A stretch of DNA of 64,000 nt from DAOUKH01 sp964291475 (GTDB lineage Bacteria > Chloroflexota > Dehalococcoidia > SHYB01): contig OZ220060.1 of NCBI GenBank assembly GCA_964291475.2, positions 9,197 through 73,196 on the forward strand, given 5' to 3'. The notes beneath the pieces were generated by a model. It saw only the letters and a program-made list of their open reading frames with translations. It had not been told where the DNA came from and did no database searches. Of the stretch, positions 19,409 through 27,265 are shown piece after piece (within the stretch, counting starts at the first letter, position 1; every line of letters begins with the position of its first letter). The position numbers were made by a program, and so were the translations under genes.

Positions 19409-20230
19409 CTAGGACTTGGTGAGCGGGCCTTCCTTGGTGGGGTCGGTGCGGCCCGCGGTGACCTCACGGAAGTTGTCGGAGGAGCGGTCGATGCTCATCA
19501 GGCCGGGGACGGTCTGCGCGTAGCGAAGGGCGGAGTGCTTCTCCATTTCGGCCTGGTTCTCCAGGAAGCCGAGGGTCAGGCGCACGCCCTCGGCGCGCAT
19601 CGCCACCATCTCGGCGGCGAAGGCGAGGGCTCCTTCCATCAGATCTTCCGAGGGAAAGACGCGGTTGACCAGGCCGATGGCCTTGGCCTCGACGCCGTTC
19701 ACCTGCATCCCCGTCAGCAGCATCTCCTTGGCCTTGGAGTGGCCGACCAAACGGGTGAGACGCACCGCCGAGCCCCACGCGCCGATGCCCGCCCCGGTGT
19801 TCTTCAGGTGCCAGTCGGAGATCGTCGCCGTCTCCGAGGCGACGCGGAAGTCGAATGGGAGGATGAGCTCGAGGGCGCCGGTGGTGCAGAAGCCGTCGAT
19901 GACGGCGATGGAGGGCTTCAGCATGTCGTCGATACGGTTCATTACCGAGTTGGCCAGCCATTCCGGCGTGCGCCCCACTTCGGCGTAGGCCTTCAGGTCG
20001 GCCCCGGCGGAGAACCAAGGACGGCCGTCCTTGCGCGGCCCGCCCGTGAGCATGTACACGCGGATGCCGTCGTCGGCCTCGATGCGCTCCAGCGCGTCGC
20101 CGAGCTCCTCGAAGACGATTCGGTTCAGCGCGTTGAGCCGCTCCGGACGGTTGAGCGTGATGAGGGCGACCCGGTCGCCCGCCATCTCGAGCTTGATCGT
20201 CTCGTAAGTCGCGATGGTCTCGCCGGCCAT
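19409..20230 (-). CDS. Enoyl-CoA hydratase/isomerase (crotonase) family protein
   Basis: A 273-residue crotonase-fold protein. The oxyanion-hole motifs are 'FSAGADLKAYAE' and 'GFCTTGALELILPFDFRVAS', where Glu in 'GALEL' fits the first catalytic Glu position. The family hydrates or isomerises acyl-CoA thioesters; substrate not assignable. The start at 20230 was chosen because the upstream part of the frame overlaps the IMP dehydrogenase-like gene and lacks similarity. Eight bases separate it from that gene, so both are in one transcript. Confidence 0.85.
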   Translation of the reverse strand: MAGETIATYETIKLEMAGDRVALITLNRPERLNALNRIVFEELGDALERIEADDGIRVYMLTGGPRKDGRPWFSAGADLKAYAEVGRTPEWLANSVMNRIDDMLKPSIAVIDGFCTTGALELILPFDFRVASETATISDWHLKNTGAGIGAWGSAVRLTRLVGHSKAKEMLLTGMQVNGVEAKAIGLVNRVFPSEDLMEGALAFAAEMVAMRAEGVRLTLGFLENQAEMEKHSALRYAQTVPGLMSIDRSSDNFREVTAGRTDPTKEGPLTKS

Positions 20231-20238
20231 GGACGCCT

Positions 20239-21384
20239 CTAGCGGCCTTGGGTGATCTGGAGGTACTTGCCCTCGGTGCGGACCGACGGCGCAATAACGA
20301 CCTCGCACTGCTGCAGATCCTGCACCGTGTAGGCGCCGCAGTAGCCCATGCAGGTACGGAGCGCGCCGATGTAGTTCTCGGTGCCGTCGGAGGTCGTCGA
20401 GGGGCCGAAGAGGATCTTCTCCAAGGAGCCCTTCGAGCCGACGTGGACACGGGTGCCTCGCGGCAGGTCCATGTGCGGGCTGGCCATGCCCCAACTGTAG
20501 CCGCGACCCGGCGCCTCGTCGCACGCCGCGAGCTGCGAGCCGAGCATGACCCCGTCGGCGCCGCTGGCGATGGCCTTGCAGAGGTCGCCGCCGGTGCGGA
20601 TGCCGCCGTCGGTGATGATGGGCACGTACTTGCCGGTGCGGCGCAGGAATTCCTGCCGCGCCGCGGCGACGTCGAGGGTCGCCGTCACCTGCGGCACACC
20701 GACGCCGATGACCTCGCGGGTGGTGCAGATGGCCCCGGGGCCGACCCCCACGAGGAGACCGTCGATGCCGGTCTCCATCAGTTCGAGAGCGGCGCTGAAG
20801 CTGACCGCGTTACCCACGACGACGGGAACGCGGAGCTGGCTGATAAGTTCGGAGATGATGAGGCCGCGAGGGCTCTTGGAGACGTGGCGAGCCGTGGTCA
20901 CCGTCGACTGGACGACGACGATGTCGGCGCCTGCCTCCACCGCCGCCGGGGCGAAGCGTTTCGTGTTCGCCGGGGTTACAGAAACGGCGGCGAGTCCGCC
21001 GCCGTTCTTTGTTTCCTCGACCCGCTGGCCGATGAAGCGCTCCTCAATGGGGCGCGCGTATGTCTCCTGGAGTATTGCGGTCGCTTCCTCCTGGGGTACC
21101 GAGGCAATAGCTTCGAGCACCTCATTCGGGTTTTCGTACCGCGTCTGCAAGCCCTCCAAGTTCATGACGGCCATGCCGCCGAGCTTGGTCATCGCGATCG
21201 CCGTCTCCGGTGAGGAGAGGGCGTCCAGGGCCGCCGCGACGACGGGGATCTTCAGCCGGTGCTTCCCGATGACAAGCTCGGGGTTCGCCTGCTCGGGGTT
21301 GATCGTGACGTCGCCGGGCACGATCGAGACTTCGTCGAAACCGTACGCTCTGCGAAGGGGCTTGAACTGCGGCCGCTCCATCAT
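20239..21384 (-). CDS. guaB3: GuaB3 family IMP dehydrogenase-related protein
   Basis: A 381-residue TIM-barrel protein without CBS domains. The loop 'GVGPGAICTTREVIGVGVPQ' holds the cysteine (about residue 219) that attacks IMP in IMP dehydrogenases, and 'IITDGGIRTGGDLCKA' and 'GADGVMLGSQLA' follow in the right order. The length and 'RRAYGFDEVSIVPGDVTINP' start are those of the GuaB3 group found in Actinobacteria and Chloroflexi. It may convert IMP to XMP or have a related role; no canonical guaB is in this window. First gene of a reverse operon with a near-consensus promoter. Confidence 0.85.
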   Translation of the reverse strand: MMERPQFKPLRRAYGFDEVSIVPGDVTINPEQANPELVIGKHRLKIPVVAAALDALSSPETAIAMTKLGGMAVMNLEGLQTRYENPNEVLEAIASVPQEEATAILQETYARPIEERFIGQRVEETKNGGGLAAVSVTPANTKRFAPAAVEAGADIVVVQSTVTTARHVSKSPRGLIISELISQLRVPVVVGNAVSFSAALELMETGIDGLLVGVGPGAICTTREVIGVGVPQVTATLDVAAARQEFLRRTGKYVPIITDGGIRTGGDLCKAIASGADGVMLGSQLAACDEAPGRGYSWGMASPHMDLPRGTRVHVGSKGSLEKILFGPSTTSDGTENYIGALRTCMGYCGAYTVQDLQQCEVVIAPSVRTEGKYLQITQGR

Positions 21385-21499
21385 TCCTCCTGAGAGAATT
21401 GGCGCGAAGGCTCAGGGCGGCGTCCGGGGGAAGTCGGGTCGGCCAAAGACCGGTCCGGCGGCCCGCGTCCGGGGCCATGAGTCCGGTGTTTGACGCCTG

Positions 21500-21529
21500 A
21501 TTATACGCCCCCTCTTTTCGAGGCGTCAA
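21500..21529 (-). promoter_or_regulatory. Promoter of the guaB3-crotonase-kinase operon
   Basis: On the reverse strand TTGACG (21524-21529) is followed after 18 bases by a perfect TATAAT (21500-21505). The predicted transcript has a leader of about 110 bases before guaB3. No riboswitch fold was recognised in that leader. Confidence 0.78.
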
Positions 21530-21576
21530 CGAATTTCGTCACCAATTTTCGACGGATTATGTTGAGCCCGCTCCCC

Positions 21577-21965
21577 CCGCCGGCCCTCTCTCAGTCTCCC
21601 CCAGAGGGGGAGAGGCTTAAGGTGCTCCCCCTGCGGGGGAGGGCTAGGGTGATGCCTCGCCCCACAGAGTAGGGCCCCCTATGCCTGGAAAGGCCCCGGG
21701 GCGGTTGTGAGAGGGCCCCTCATCTCAATCTTCTCCCAGGGGAGACCTTTGCAAAATCCGCGCTGGCTACAGGGGATCTTCCACGTGGGGGCGACCCTTG
21801 TGGTCGCACTCCCCTGTAGGGGCGATTCACGAATCGCCCGTTCCCTATCCCCCGAACGGCCTCGTGGACCTTGATCGAGGTTACGCAAAGGTCTCCGCTG
21901 GGAGAGAAGCAAGACCTCCCCACCAACCCTGTTGGGCCATGCCCCATTTGCGGTTACGCAAAGGT
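21577..21965. repeat. Composite repeat block between the guaB3 promoter and miaA
   Basis: The 581-base gap 21385-21965 has no gene. After the promoter it holds a reverse hairpin module (CTCTCAGTCTCCCCCAGAGG, 21586-21605), a diverged 72-base-type unit with 'gagacctttgcaaaatcc', a CGATTCACGAATCG palindrome (one mismatch from the consensus) with 'ccctgtagggg', and a second 'ttacgcaaaggt' motif. It is the downstream region of miaA, so it may also terminate that transcript. Confidence 0.65.
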
Positions 21966-22895
21966 TTAGCGCTCCAAGAACTCTCGGACAAGGGTCTCTG
22001 CTTCCCCGACATGGCCGACATTCGTCCCATCGACCCACCGGATGCGCTCGTCGGCGGGCTTGAACCACGTGTACTGGCGCCGCGCGAAGCGATGCGTGAG
22101 GAGTTGGATGCGGCGTGCGGCCTCGTCGAGGGTCAGATCGCCCCGCACGTGCTCGACCATGGCCGGATAGCCCAGACTCGACATGGAGGGCAGCGCCGCG
22201 TCCAGGCCGCGCTCCAGCAGTCCGCGCACCTCGTCGGCCCAGCCTGCCGCGATCATCACGTCGACCCGCGTATCGATGCGCCGGTAGAGCTCGGGGCGCG
22301 GCGCGGTGACCCCGATGACGAGCGTCCGGTACGGCGACGGCCCTCGCCCGCCGACCTCGGAGAAGGGTCGCCCCGTGGCGCGGCTGACCTCGATGGCGCG
22401 GACCAGCCGCCGCGTGTTGCGCGGGTCGATGCGGGCCGCCGACACGGGGTCCAGTGACTCTAGCTCGCGCAGCAGGCTTTCAGAGCCCTCGGACGCGGCC
22501 CGCGCGCTTAGCTCGCGGCGCAGCTCCGGGTCGGGCGGCACCTTGGGCAGTCGATAGCCGTCCAGCAGCGCGCGGACGTAGTGCCCTGAGCCGCCCACCA
22601 AGAGTGGAAGGCGGCCACGCTCGTCGATGTGCGCGATAGCGGCGGAGGCCTGCTCCTGGTAGTGGGCGACACTGAACTCCTCGTCGGGCTCGACGACGCC
22701 TATCAGGTGATGAGGGATACGGGAGAGGTCTTCAGGGCTGGGCTTGCCCGTCCCGACGTCGAGGCCCCGGTAGACGTGGCGGCTATCCGCCCCGACGATC
22801 TCGCCGTCGAAGCGGGGCGCGAGCGCCATCGCCAGCGCCGACTTGCCGGCGCCAGTCGGCCCAACAATCGCGACAAGGGGAATCAGGCGCGCCAC
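21966..22895 (-). CDS. miaA: tRNA dimethylallyltransferase
   Basis: A 309-residue enzyme that adds a dimethylallyl group to A37 of tRNAs reading UNN codons. The P-loop is 'GPTGAGKS' (residues 12-19), with 'ADSRHVYRGLDVGTGKPS' and 'LVGGSGHYVRALLDG' following, and 'ARRQYTWFK' near the C-terminus. MiaA proteins usually have 'DSMQVY' where this one has 'DSRHVY', a common variant in Chloroflexi-like sequences. It begins 39 bases after the retropepsin stop, suggesting cotranscription. Confidence 0.93.
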   Translation of the reverse strand: MARLIPLVAIVGPTGAGKSALAMALAPRFDGEIVGADSRHVYRGLDVGTGKPSPEDLSRIPHHLIGVVEPDEEFSVAHYQEQASAAIAHIDERGRLPLLVGGSGHYVRALLDGYRLPKVPPDPELRRELSARAASEGSESLLRELESLDPVSAARIDPRNTRRLVRAIEVSRATGRPFSEVGGRGPSPYRTLVIGVTAPRPELYRRIDTRVDVMIAAGWADEVRGLLERGLDAALPSMSSLGYPAMVEHVRGDLTLDEAARRIQLLTHRFARRQYTWFKPADERIRWVDGTNVGHVGEAETLVREFLER

Positions 22896-22934
22896 GCCGG
22901 CATTGTACGCGGTGGCGTCCGACGACTGGCGGTG

Positions 22935-23344
22935 CTATTCATCCTGCGTGAAGTCGATGGCGCCGAGAGACGGCATGCGGAACGTGAACATCGTCCTACC
23001 TTCAAAGTTCGTAACCGCGAGTCGCCCTTAGTGATGATGTCCATGCCGATCAGCACGTCGGCGTCCTTCAACACCCCCAAAGTGACGAAAAGCCCTGGAA
23101 ATAGCACGTTGCTCGGCAGCCGGAGATTCACGAGGAACGCGGAAGTCATCGAGGGGCCATGAACGCCATGCACCTCCACCGGCGCTATCGGCTTGAGACC
23201 GCAGTCGTCAATAACTCGTTGCGAAATAACGCTGACAGTGGCGCCGGTGTCCCACAGGGCGGTGAAGGTATGCGCCGAAGGTTCAGACTCTGGGCCGTCG
23301 GTCCACGCCATGGACACGGAGCACTCGTTCTTCAGGACATCCAC
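22935..23344 (-). CDS. Retropepsin-like aspartic protease (frameshift near the C-terminus)
   Basis: A small single-domain aspartic protease. 'ALWDTGATVSVIS' (Asp32-Thr-Gly) is the catalytic motif and 'DVLIGMDIITKGD' near residues 96-108 is the typical second half motif, as in retroviral proteases; such enzymes act as dimers. The uninterrupted frame runs on to 22883 with unrelated residues. Adding one base near 23020 gives 'GDFAVTNFEGRTMFTFRMPS' and a stop at 22935, matching the usual family end, so the C-terminus here is taken from that corrected reading. GTG start at 23344. Substrate unknown; the protein just upstream is a DUF5678-like partner. Confidence 0.75.
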
Positions 23345-23388
23345 GAGCCCCGGATGAGAGGTCGTGAAACTGAAGGGCCAGGGCGTCG

Positions 23389-23643
23389 CTATAAGAAGGT
23401 CACCCGAGAACGGTAGGTTGCGGAGTAGTCCGCATCGCCCTCGCTGACCTTTTGGAGCAGGAACGTTCCGACTTCATGCCGCTCGGACGTCCTTTTGAGC
23501 GCGTCCAGGTAGCTGTCGTACGCGCCCAGTACTTCGCAGTTCTTGATGGCGACGACTTTCCCGTCGTACTTCAACACCATGTCGTCCTGGTGCGCCCGGT
23601 AGAACTCGAACTCCTTCATGAGCGCGGCGCTCACCTGCTCCAT
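23389..23643 (-). CDS. DUF5678-like small protein
   Basis: An 84-residue protein with the pattern 'LKYDGKVVAIKNCEVLGAYD' followed by a helix and 'GTFLLQKVSEGD', which fits the DUF5678 type. Such proteins are often encoded beside small aspartic proteases, as here: the protease starts 44 bases downstream. Whether it is a regulator, substrate or antitoxin-like partner is unknown. The ATG at 23643 has a good ribosome site (AAAGGAGA). First gene of a three-gene run ending in miaA. Confidence 0.65.
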   Translation of the reverse strand: MEQVSAALMKEFEFYRAHQDDMVLKYDGKVVAIKNCEVLGAYDSYLDALKRTSERHEVGTFLLQKVSEGDADYSATYRSRVTFL

Positions 23644-23697
23644 CGCTCTCCTTTCGCTCGCACCCTGTGACCTGAGCTAAGGATCATTCCGCCCCGT

Positions 23698-24354
23698 TCA
23701 GCCCGCGGCCGACGCCATCGGCATGACGCCCTGTTTTTCGAGGGCGGTCTGCATGACCTCGTAGTAGTGGTAGCCGGGGATCATGGTTCGGCCCAGGATC
23801 ATCGTGGGCGTTTTGTGGATGCCGGCGCGCTGGGCGGCCTTGACGTATTCGAAGGTGCGCTGGCGGTGCTCGCCCTCGGCGAGGGCGCGGTGGAGGTCTT
23901 CGGGGTCGAGGCTCGCGCCTTCCGCCACCTCCTTCAGGGTCTCCACGTTGGCGATGTCCTTGCCTTCGACCCAGAGCGCCTCGAAGACGCCCGCCTTGAA
24001 GGGCAGCGCCTTGTCGTACTGTTCGGCGTAGGTGAGGGCCTCGAAGGCGAGGAAGCTGAACTGCAGCTTGTCCGGCGACCGCATCTTCGCCGCCCGGTCA
24101 GGCGAAAGCTCCTTCATCCACTCCCTCATCGCGTCGCGGCGCTCCGAGCTCGACCCGTGGGCCGGCTGGCCCTCCGGCGGCACTTCGGGGTGCAGCCAGT
24201 GCGGCTTCCACTGCGGCTTGACGCCGTACTCCACCGCCAGGCGGTCGATGTTGTCCTGGACGATGTACGACCAGGGGCAGACGAAGTCCGCGAAAACGAC
24301 GACGGGCACCTCGGCGTTGCTCTTGTAGCCCTTCTCTTCCACTGCCTCGCTCAT
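23698..24354 (-). CDS. DsbA-family (FrnE-like) oxidoreductase with a single active-site cysteine
   Basis: A 218-residue protein of the 2-hydroxychromene isomerase/FrnE type of thioredoxin fold. The active-site position reads 'DFVCPWSYIV', CPWS rather than CxxC, so disulfide exchange by a normal dithiol is not expected; glutathione- or thiol-adduct chemistry or isomerase activity is possible. 'TPTMILGRTMIPGYHYYEVM' is the cis-Pro region. The ATG at 24354 has AAGGAGG at 5 bases and was preferred to one 12 codons upstream that overlaps the next gene. Last gene of the long purine-glycolysis run. Confidence 0.82.
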   Translation of the reverse strand: MSEAVEEKGYKSNAEVPVVVFADFVCPWSYIVQDNIDRLAVEYGVKPQWKPHWLHPEVPPEGQPAHGSSSERRDAMREWMKELSPDRAAKMRSPDKLQFSFLAFEALTYAEQYDKALPFKAGVFEALWVEGKDIANVETLKEVAEGASLDPEDLHRALAEGEHRQRTFEYVKAAQRAGIHKTPTMILGRTMIPGYHYYEVMQTALEKQGVMPMASAAG

Positions 24355-24386
24355 GACCCCTCCTTCGCTCGCGGTCCCGTTCGTCT

Positions 24387-25181
24387 TCAAATAGCTTGCG
24401 CCATCGCCTCGGCGGCTGCAAGGGCAATGCCCTCACCGGTCAGCCCGCCTTCGAGCGCGTTCGCGTCGAAGGTCAAAAAGATCAGCGTGGCCCCCGCCGC
24501 GCCCGCTTGCACCGGCTCGGGGCGATCCTCGCCGAGCGTGTAACGGAAGCCGGGCGGGCCGAGCTCCCGCCCGTCGGCGATCATCGAACCGGAGAGCACG
24601 ACCTCGTAGCGGCCGTAGGGCGCCGCCTCGACGGGCACGTCCAGGCCCGGCGCGCATTCCAACATCACGACTTCCGGGCCGGCGGCGTGCGGGATGAGCA
24701 CCTTGTAGCGCACGTCCGGCGCGCCGTCTACCGACGTCCACTCCGTCTCGCTGTCCAGCCCTTGCAGGACGCGGCCCGCGAGGTTGATCTCCCGCCGCGC
24801 CGTGAGGTTGCCCATCGTCATCAGTCCGCCCTGCCTGGGGTGCAGCACGAGGACGTCGTGCCCCTCGCCCACGGAGAACGGCCCGTACGGCGTATTGTGG
24901 TCGGTGTAGTGGACGCCGACGGGCCGCAGGTTGAGCGCGTCCCGCGAGAAGTTCATGGACCCGCCGAGCAGCAGTTGGAACTGCGCCGTCAGGTGCATGT
25001 GGGCGTAGACGGAGAGCGTGGGGTCGAAGCGGAAGCGGATCGCCTCCGGGCCGCCCTCCTCGCCGTCGAGGAGCACCTGGCAGTTGAAGGTGATCCCCTC
25101 AGTCGCGCCCCGGCGCCACGGGATCGTGGCGGGGTCGGCGAGGTAGGTGACCAGCGCTCCGCTTTCCGCGGTCCGTTCCAA
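24387..25181 (-). CDS. Cupin-like protein, probably two-domain
   Basis: A 264-residue protein that I can place only as cupin-like. The first half has 'YAHMHLTAQFQLLLGG', fitting the HxH(x)3-4E(x)6G motif with Gln in place of Glu, and 'GPFSVGEGHDVLVLH', fitting the second motif. The second half has a weaker repeat ('VPVEAAPYGRYEVVLSGSMI') without the histidines. Cupins bind metals and serve many enzymes and regulators; no function is offered. It lies between tpiA and the DsbA-like gene with short spacers on both sides. Confidence 0.55.
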   Translation of the reverse strand: MERTAESGALVTYLADPATIPWRRGATEGITFNCQVLLDGEEGGPEAIRFRFDPTLSVYAHMHLTAQFQLLLGGSMNFSRDALNLRPVGVHYTDHNTPYGPFSVGEGHDVLVLHPRQGGLMTMGNLTARREINLAGRVLQGLDSETEWTSVDGAPDVRYKVLIPHAAGPEVVMLECAPGLDVPVEAAPYGRYEVVLSGSMIADGRELGPPGFRYTLGEDRPEPVQAGAAGATLIFLTFDANALEGGLTGEGIALAAAEAMAQAI

Positions 25182-25245
25182 CGGCCTCTCCTTCAGCCGA
25201 TTCTACGGCGCGCCCAGAAACGGCGTCAAACGAGCGCTACGGGGC

Positions 25246-26004
25246 TCAGGCTCGCGCCGCGGCGGCCTCGCGGGCCAGGGCGAGGAAGGAATCGGCCTTG
25301 AGGCAGGCGCCGCCGACGAGGCCGCCGTCGATCTCCGGCATCGCCATGAGGCCGGCTACGTTCTCCGTGTTGACGCTGCCCCCGTAGAGGATGCGCACCG
25401 CGTTTGCGAAGGGGCCGCCGTAGAGGTCGCCCAAGATGGAGCGGGCGAAGGCGATGGTCTCGTTGGCCGTCTCCGGCGTCGCCGCCCGGCCCGTGCCGAT
25501 GGCCCACACCGGCTCGTAGGCGACGATGAGGTCGCCGGGTTCTTCTACCCCGTCTAGTCCCCCGCGAAGCTGCCGTTCGATGACGGCCTCGGTCATGCCG
25601 CCCTCGCGCTCGTCGAGCCGTTCCCCGATGGCCAGGATGGGCGCGAGGCCGACGTCGAGGGCGGCGCGGACCTTCTTGTTGATCAGATCGTCGGTCTCGC
25701 CGAAGATCCACCGGCGCTCCGAGTGGCCCAGGATGACGTGTGAGGCAAGCTCCTTCACCATCGCCGGGGCGGTCTCGCCGGTGAAGGCGCCGGCCGCCTC
25801 GTGGTGCATGTTCTGCGCCCCGGCCTGCACCGGCCCGCCGCGCACGATCTCCGAGACCCTGGCGAGCCAGATCGAAGGAGGGCAGACGATCAACTCGACG
25901 CCGCTGACGCCGCCGGCGCCCTCGGCGATGCCGGACGCCAGCGCGACGGCCTCGTCGAGCGAGGTGTGCATCTTCCAGTTGCCCGCCATCACCGGCGTAC
26001 GCAT
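25246..26004 (-). CDS. tpiA: Triosephosphate isomerase
   Basis: A 252-residue TIM barrel interconverting dihydroxyacetone phosphate and glyceraldehyde 3-phosphate. 'AGNWKMH' carries the catalytic Lys, 'VILGHSERR' the His, 'AYEPVWAIGTG' the Glu and flexible loop, and 'ILYGGSVN' the phosphate site. All are intact and length is normal. It is the third glycolytic gene in a row after pgk and apgM, on the same strand as the purine genes. Confidence 0.96.
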   Translation of the reverse strand: MRTPVMAGNWKMHTSLDEAVALASGIAEGAGGVSGVELIVCPPSIWLARVSEIVRGGPVQAGAQNMHHEAAGAFTGETAPAMVKELASHVILGHSERRWIFGETDDLINKKVRAALDVGLAPILAIGERLDEREGGMTEAVIERQLRGGLDGVEEPGDLIVAYEPVWAIGTGRAATPETANETIAFARSILGDLYGGPFANAVRILYGGSVNTENVAGLMAMPEIDGGLVGGACLKADSFLALAREAAAARA

Positions 26005-26038
26005 GGGCCAAACCTCTCCTTTGGTGACGGTCTGTGGA

Positions 26039-27247
26039 CTACGCCCCGAACTTCGCCAGCTTGCCGGCGTTGGCCAGCGCCAGCGGCAGGGCGTCCTTGG
26101 CGGGGAAGCGGCCGAGCAGACCCCGGGCGCAGGCGCGCTCCGAGAAACCGCCGGCGTCCGGCCCCTCCATCCCGGAGTACCGCGAGTGCAGCAGGAAGGG
26201 CACCGGGTGCCAGCTATGGGCGGCGAAGATGGACGGCGTCGAGTGGTCGCCGCCGATCATGAGCACGTCGGGCTCCAGCGCCAGGACGCGGGGAAGGCAG
26301 CGGTCGAGCGCCTCGATGGTGGCAACCTTCTTGGCGAAGTCGCCGTCCTCGCCGGCGGCGTCGGTGGCCTTGTAGTGGATGAAGAAGTAGTCGTGCCGGT
26401 CCCAGAGCCCGGCCATGGTGTCGATCTCGTCGTCGAACGTGGGCCCCGTGTCCACGACGTTCATCCCCACGATCCGCGCCAGGCCGCGGTACATCGGATA
26501 GGTCGCGATGGCGACGGGGTCGAGGCGGTAAAGCTCGCTCATGGACGAGACGGTGGGGAACTGCGAAAAGCCGCGGAGCATCACCATGTTCGCGATATGG
26601 CGTCCGGCGAGGAGCGACCTCGCCTTGTCGACGAACTCCGTAGCGGCGGCGGCCATCTTCGCCGACCCCGCACTCAGCGCCTCGAAGGGGAGCGGCGGCA
26701 CGCCGAGCTTCTGCGGGTCGGACTCGGAGACGTCGTCTTCCAAGCCTTCCCCTTCGAAGACCGCCACGAAGCGGTACTCCCGCACCGGGTAGACGCTGAC
26801 TTTGCAGCCGTCGAGCTCGATGGTGTCGAGCAGGGCCGCGAGGGGGGTGGAAAGCTCCGTCGCGATGCGCCCCGCGCGCCGGTCGGTGAGGTTGCCCTCG
26901 CCGTCGACGGTGCAGAAGTTGCCGCGCGCCGCGATCTGCCCCGGCCCCACGTCGAGGCCGATGCCCAGCGCCTCCATGATGCCGCGCTTGATCAGATAGG
27001 TCTCGGGGTCGTAGCCGAAGAGCCCCAGATGCCCCGGCCCGCTCCCCGGCGTGATGCCGGGCCGCACCGGGACGGTGAGCCCGAGCGCGCTCCGCGCCGC
27101 CAGCGCGTCGAGGTTCGGGGTGTGCGCCGTCTCAAGCTCCGACTTGCCGGTGTCGGCGTCGGGCAGGCCGCCGAGGCCGTCGGCGACCAGCAGCACGATC
27201 TTGCTGGACGTCTGTTCGGCGGCTTCCGAAATCATGTCGGGCGTCAT
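26039..27247 (-). CDS. apgM: Cofactor-independent phosphoglycerate mutase, archaeal (ApgM) type
   Basis: A 402-residue alkaline-phosphatase-fold mutase interconverting 3- and 2-phosphoglycerate. 'VLLVADGLGGLPD' gives the first metal Asp, 'HTPNLDALAA' and 'GSGPGHLGLFGYDP' (nucleophile Ser region) follow, and 'MIGGDHSTPS' and 'HSWHPVPFLLHS' bind the second metal. These patterns and the length are those of ApgM, not of the longer bacterial GpmI. ApgM occurs in archaea and some bacteria including Chloroflexi. It lies 18 bases after pgk. Confidence 0.93.
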   Translation of the reverse strand: MTPDMISEAAEQTSSKIVLLVADGLGGLPDADTGKSELETAHTPNLDALAARSALGLTVPVRPGITPGSGPGHLGLFGYDPETYLIKRGIMEALGIGLDVGPGQIAARGNFCTVDGEGNLTDRRAGRIATELSTPLAALLDTIELDGCKVSVYPVREYRFVAVFEGEGLEDDVSESDPQKLGVPPLPFEALSAGSAKMAAAATEFVDKARSLLAGRHIANMVMLRGFSQFPTVSSMSELYRLDPVAIATYPMYRGLARIVGMNVVDTGPTFDDEIDTMAGLWDRHDYFFIHYKATDAAGEDGDFAKKVATIEALDRCLPRVLALEPDVLMIGGDHSTPSIFAAHSWHPVPFLLHSRYSGMEGPDAGGFSERACARGLLGRFPAKDALPLALANAGKLAKFGA

Positions 27248-27265
27248 GCAGACCTCCCGTTCGGT

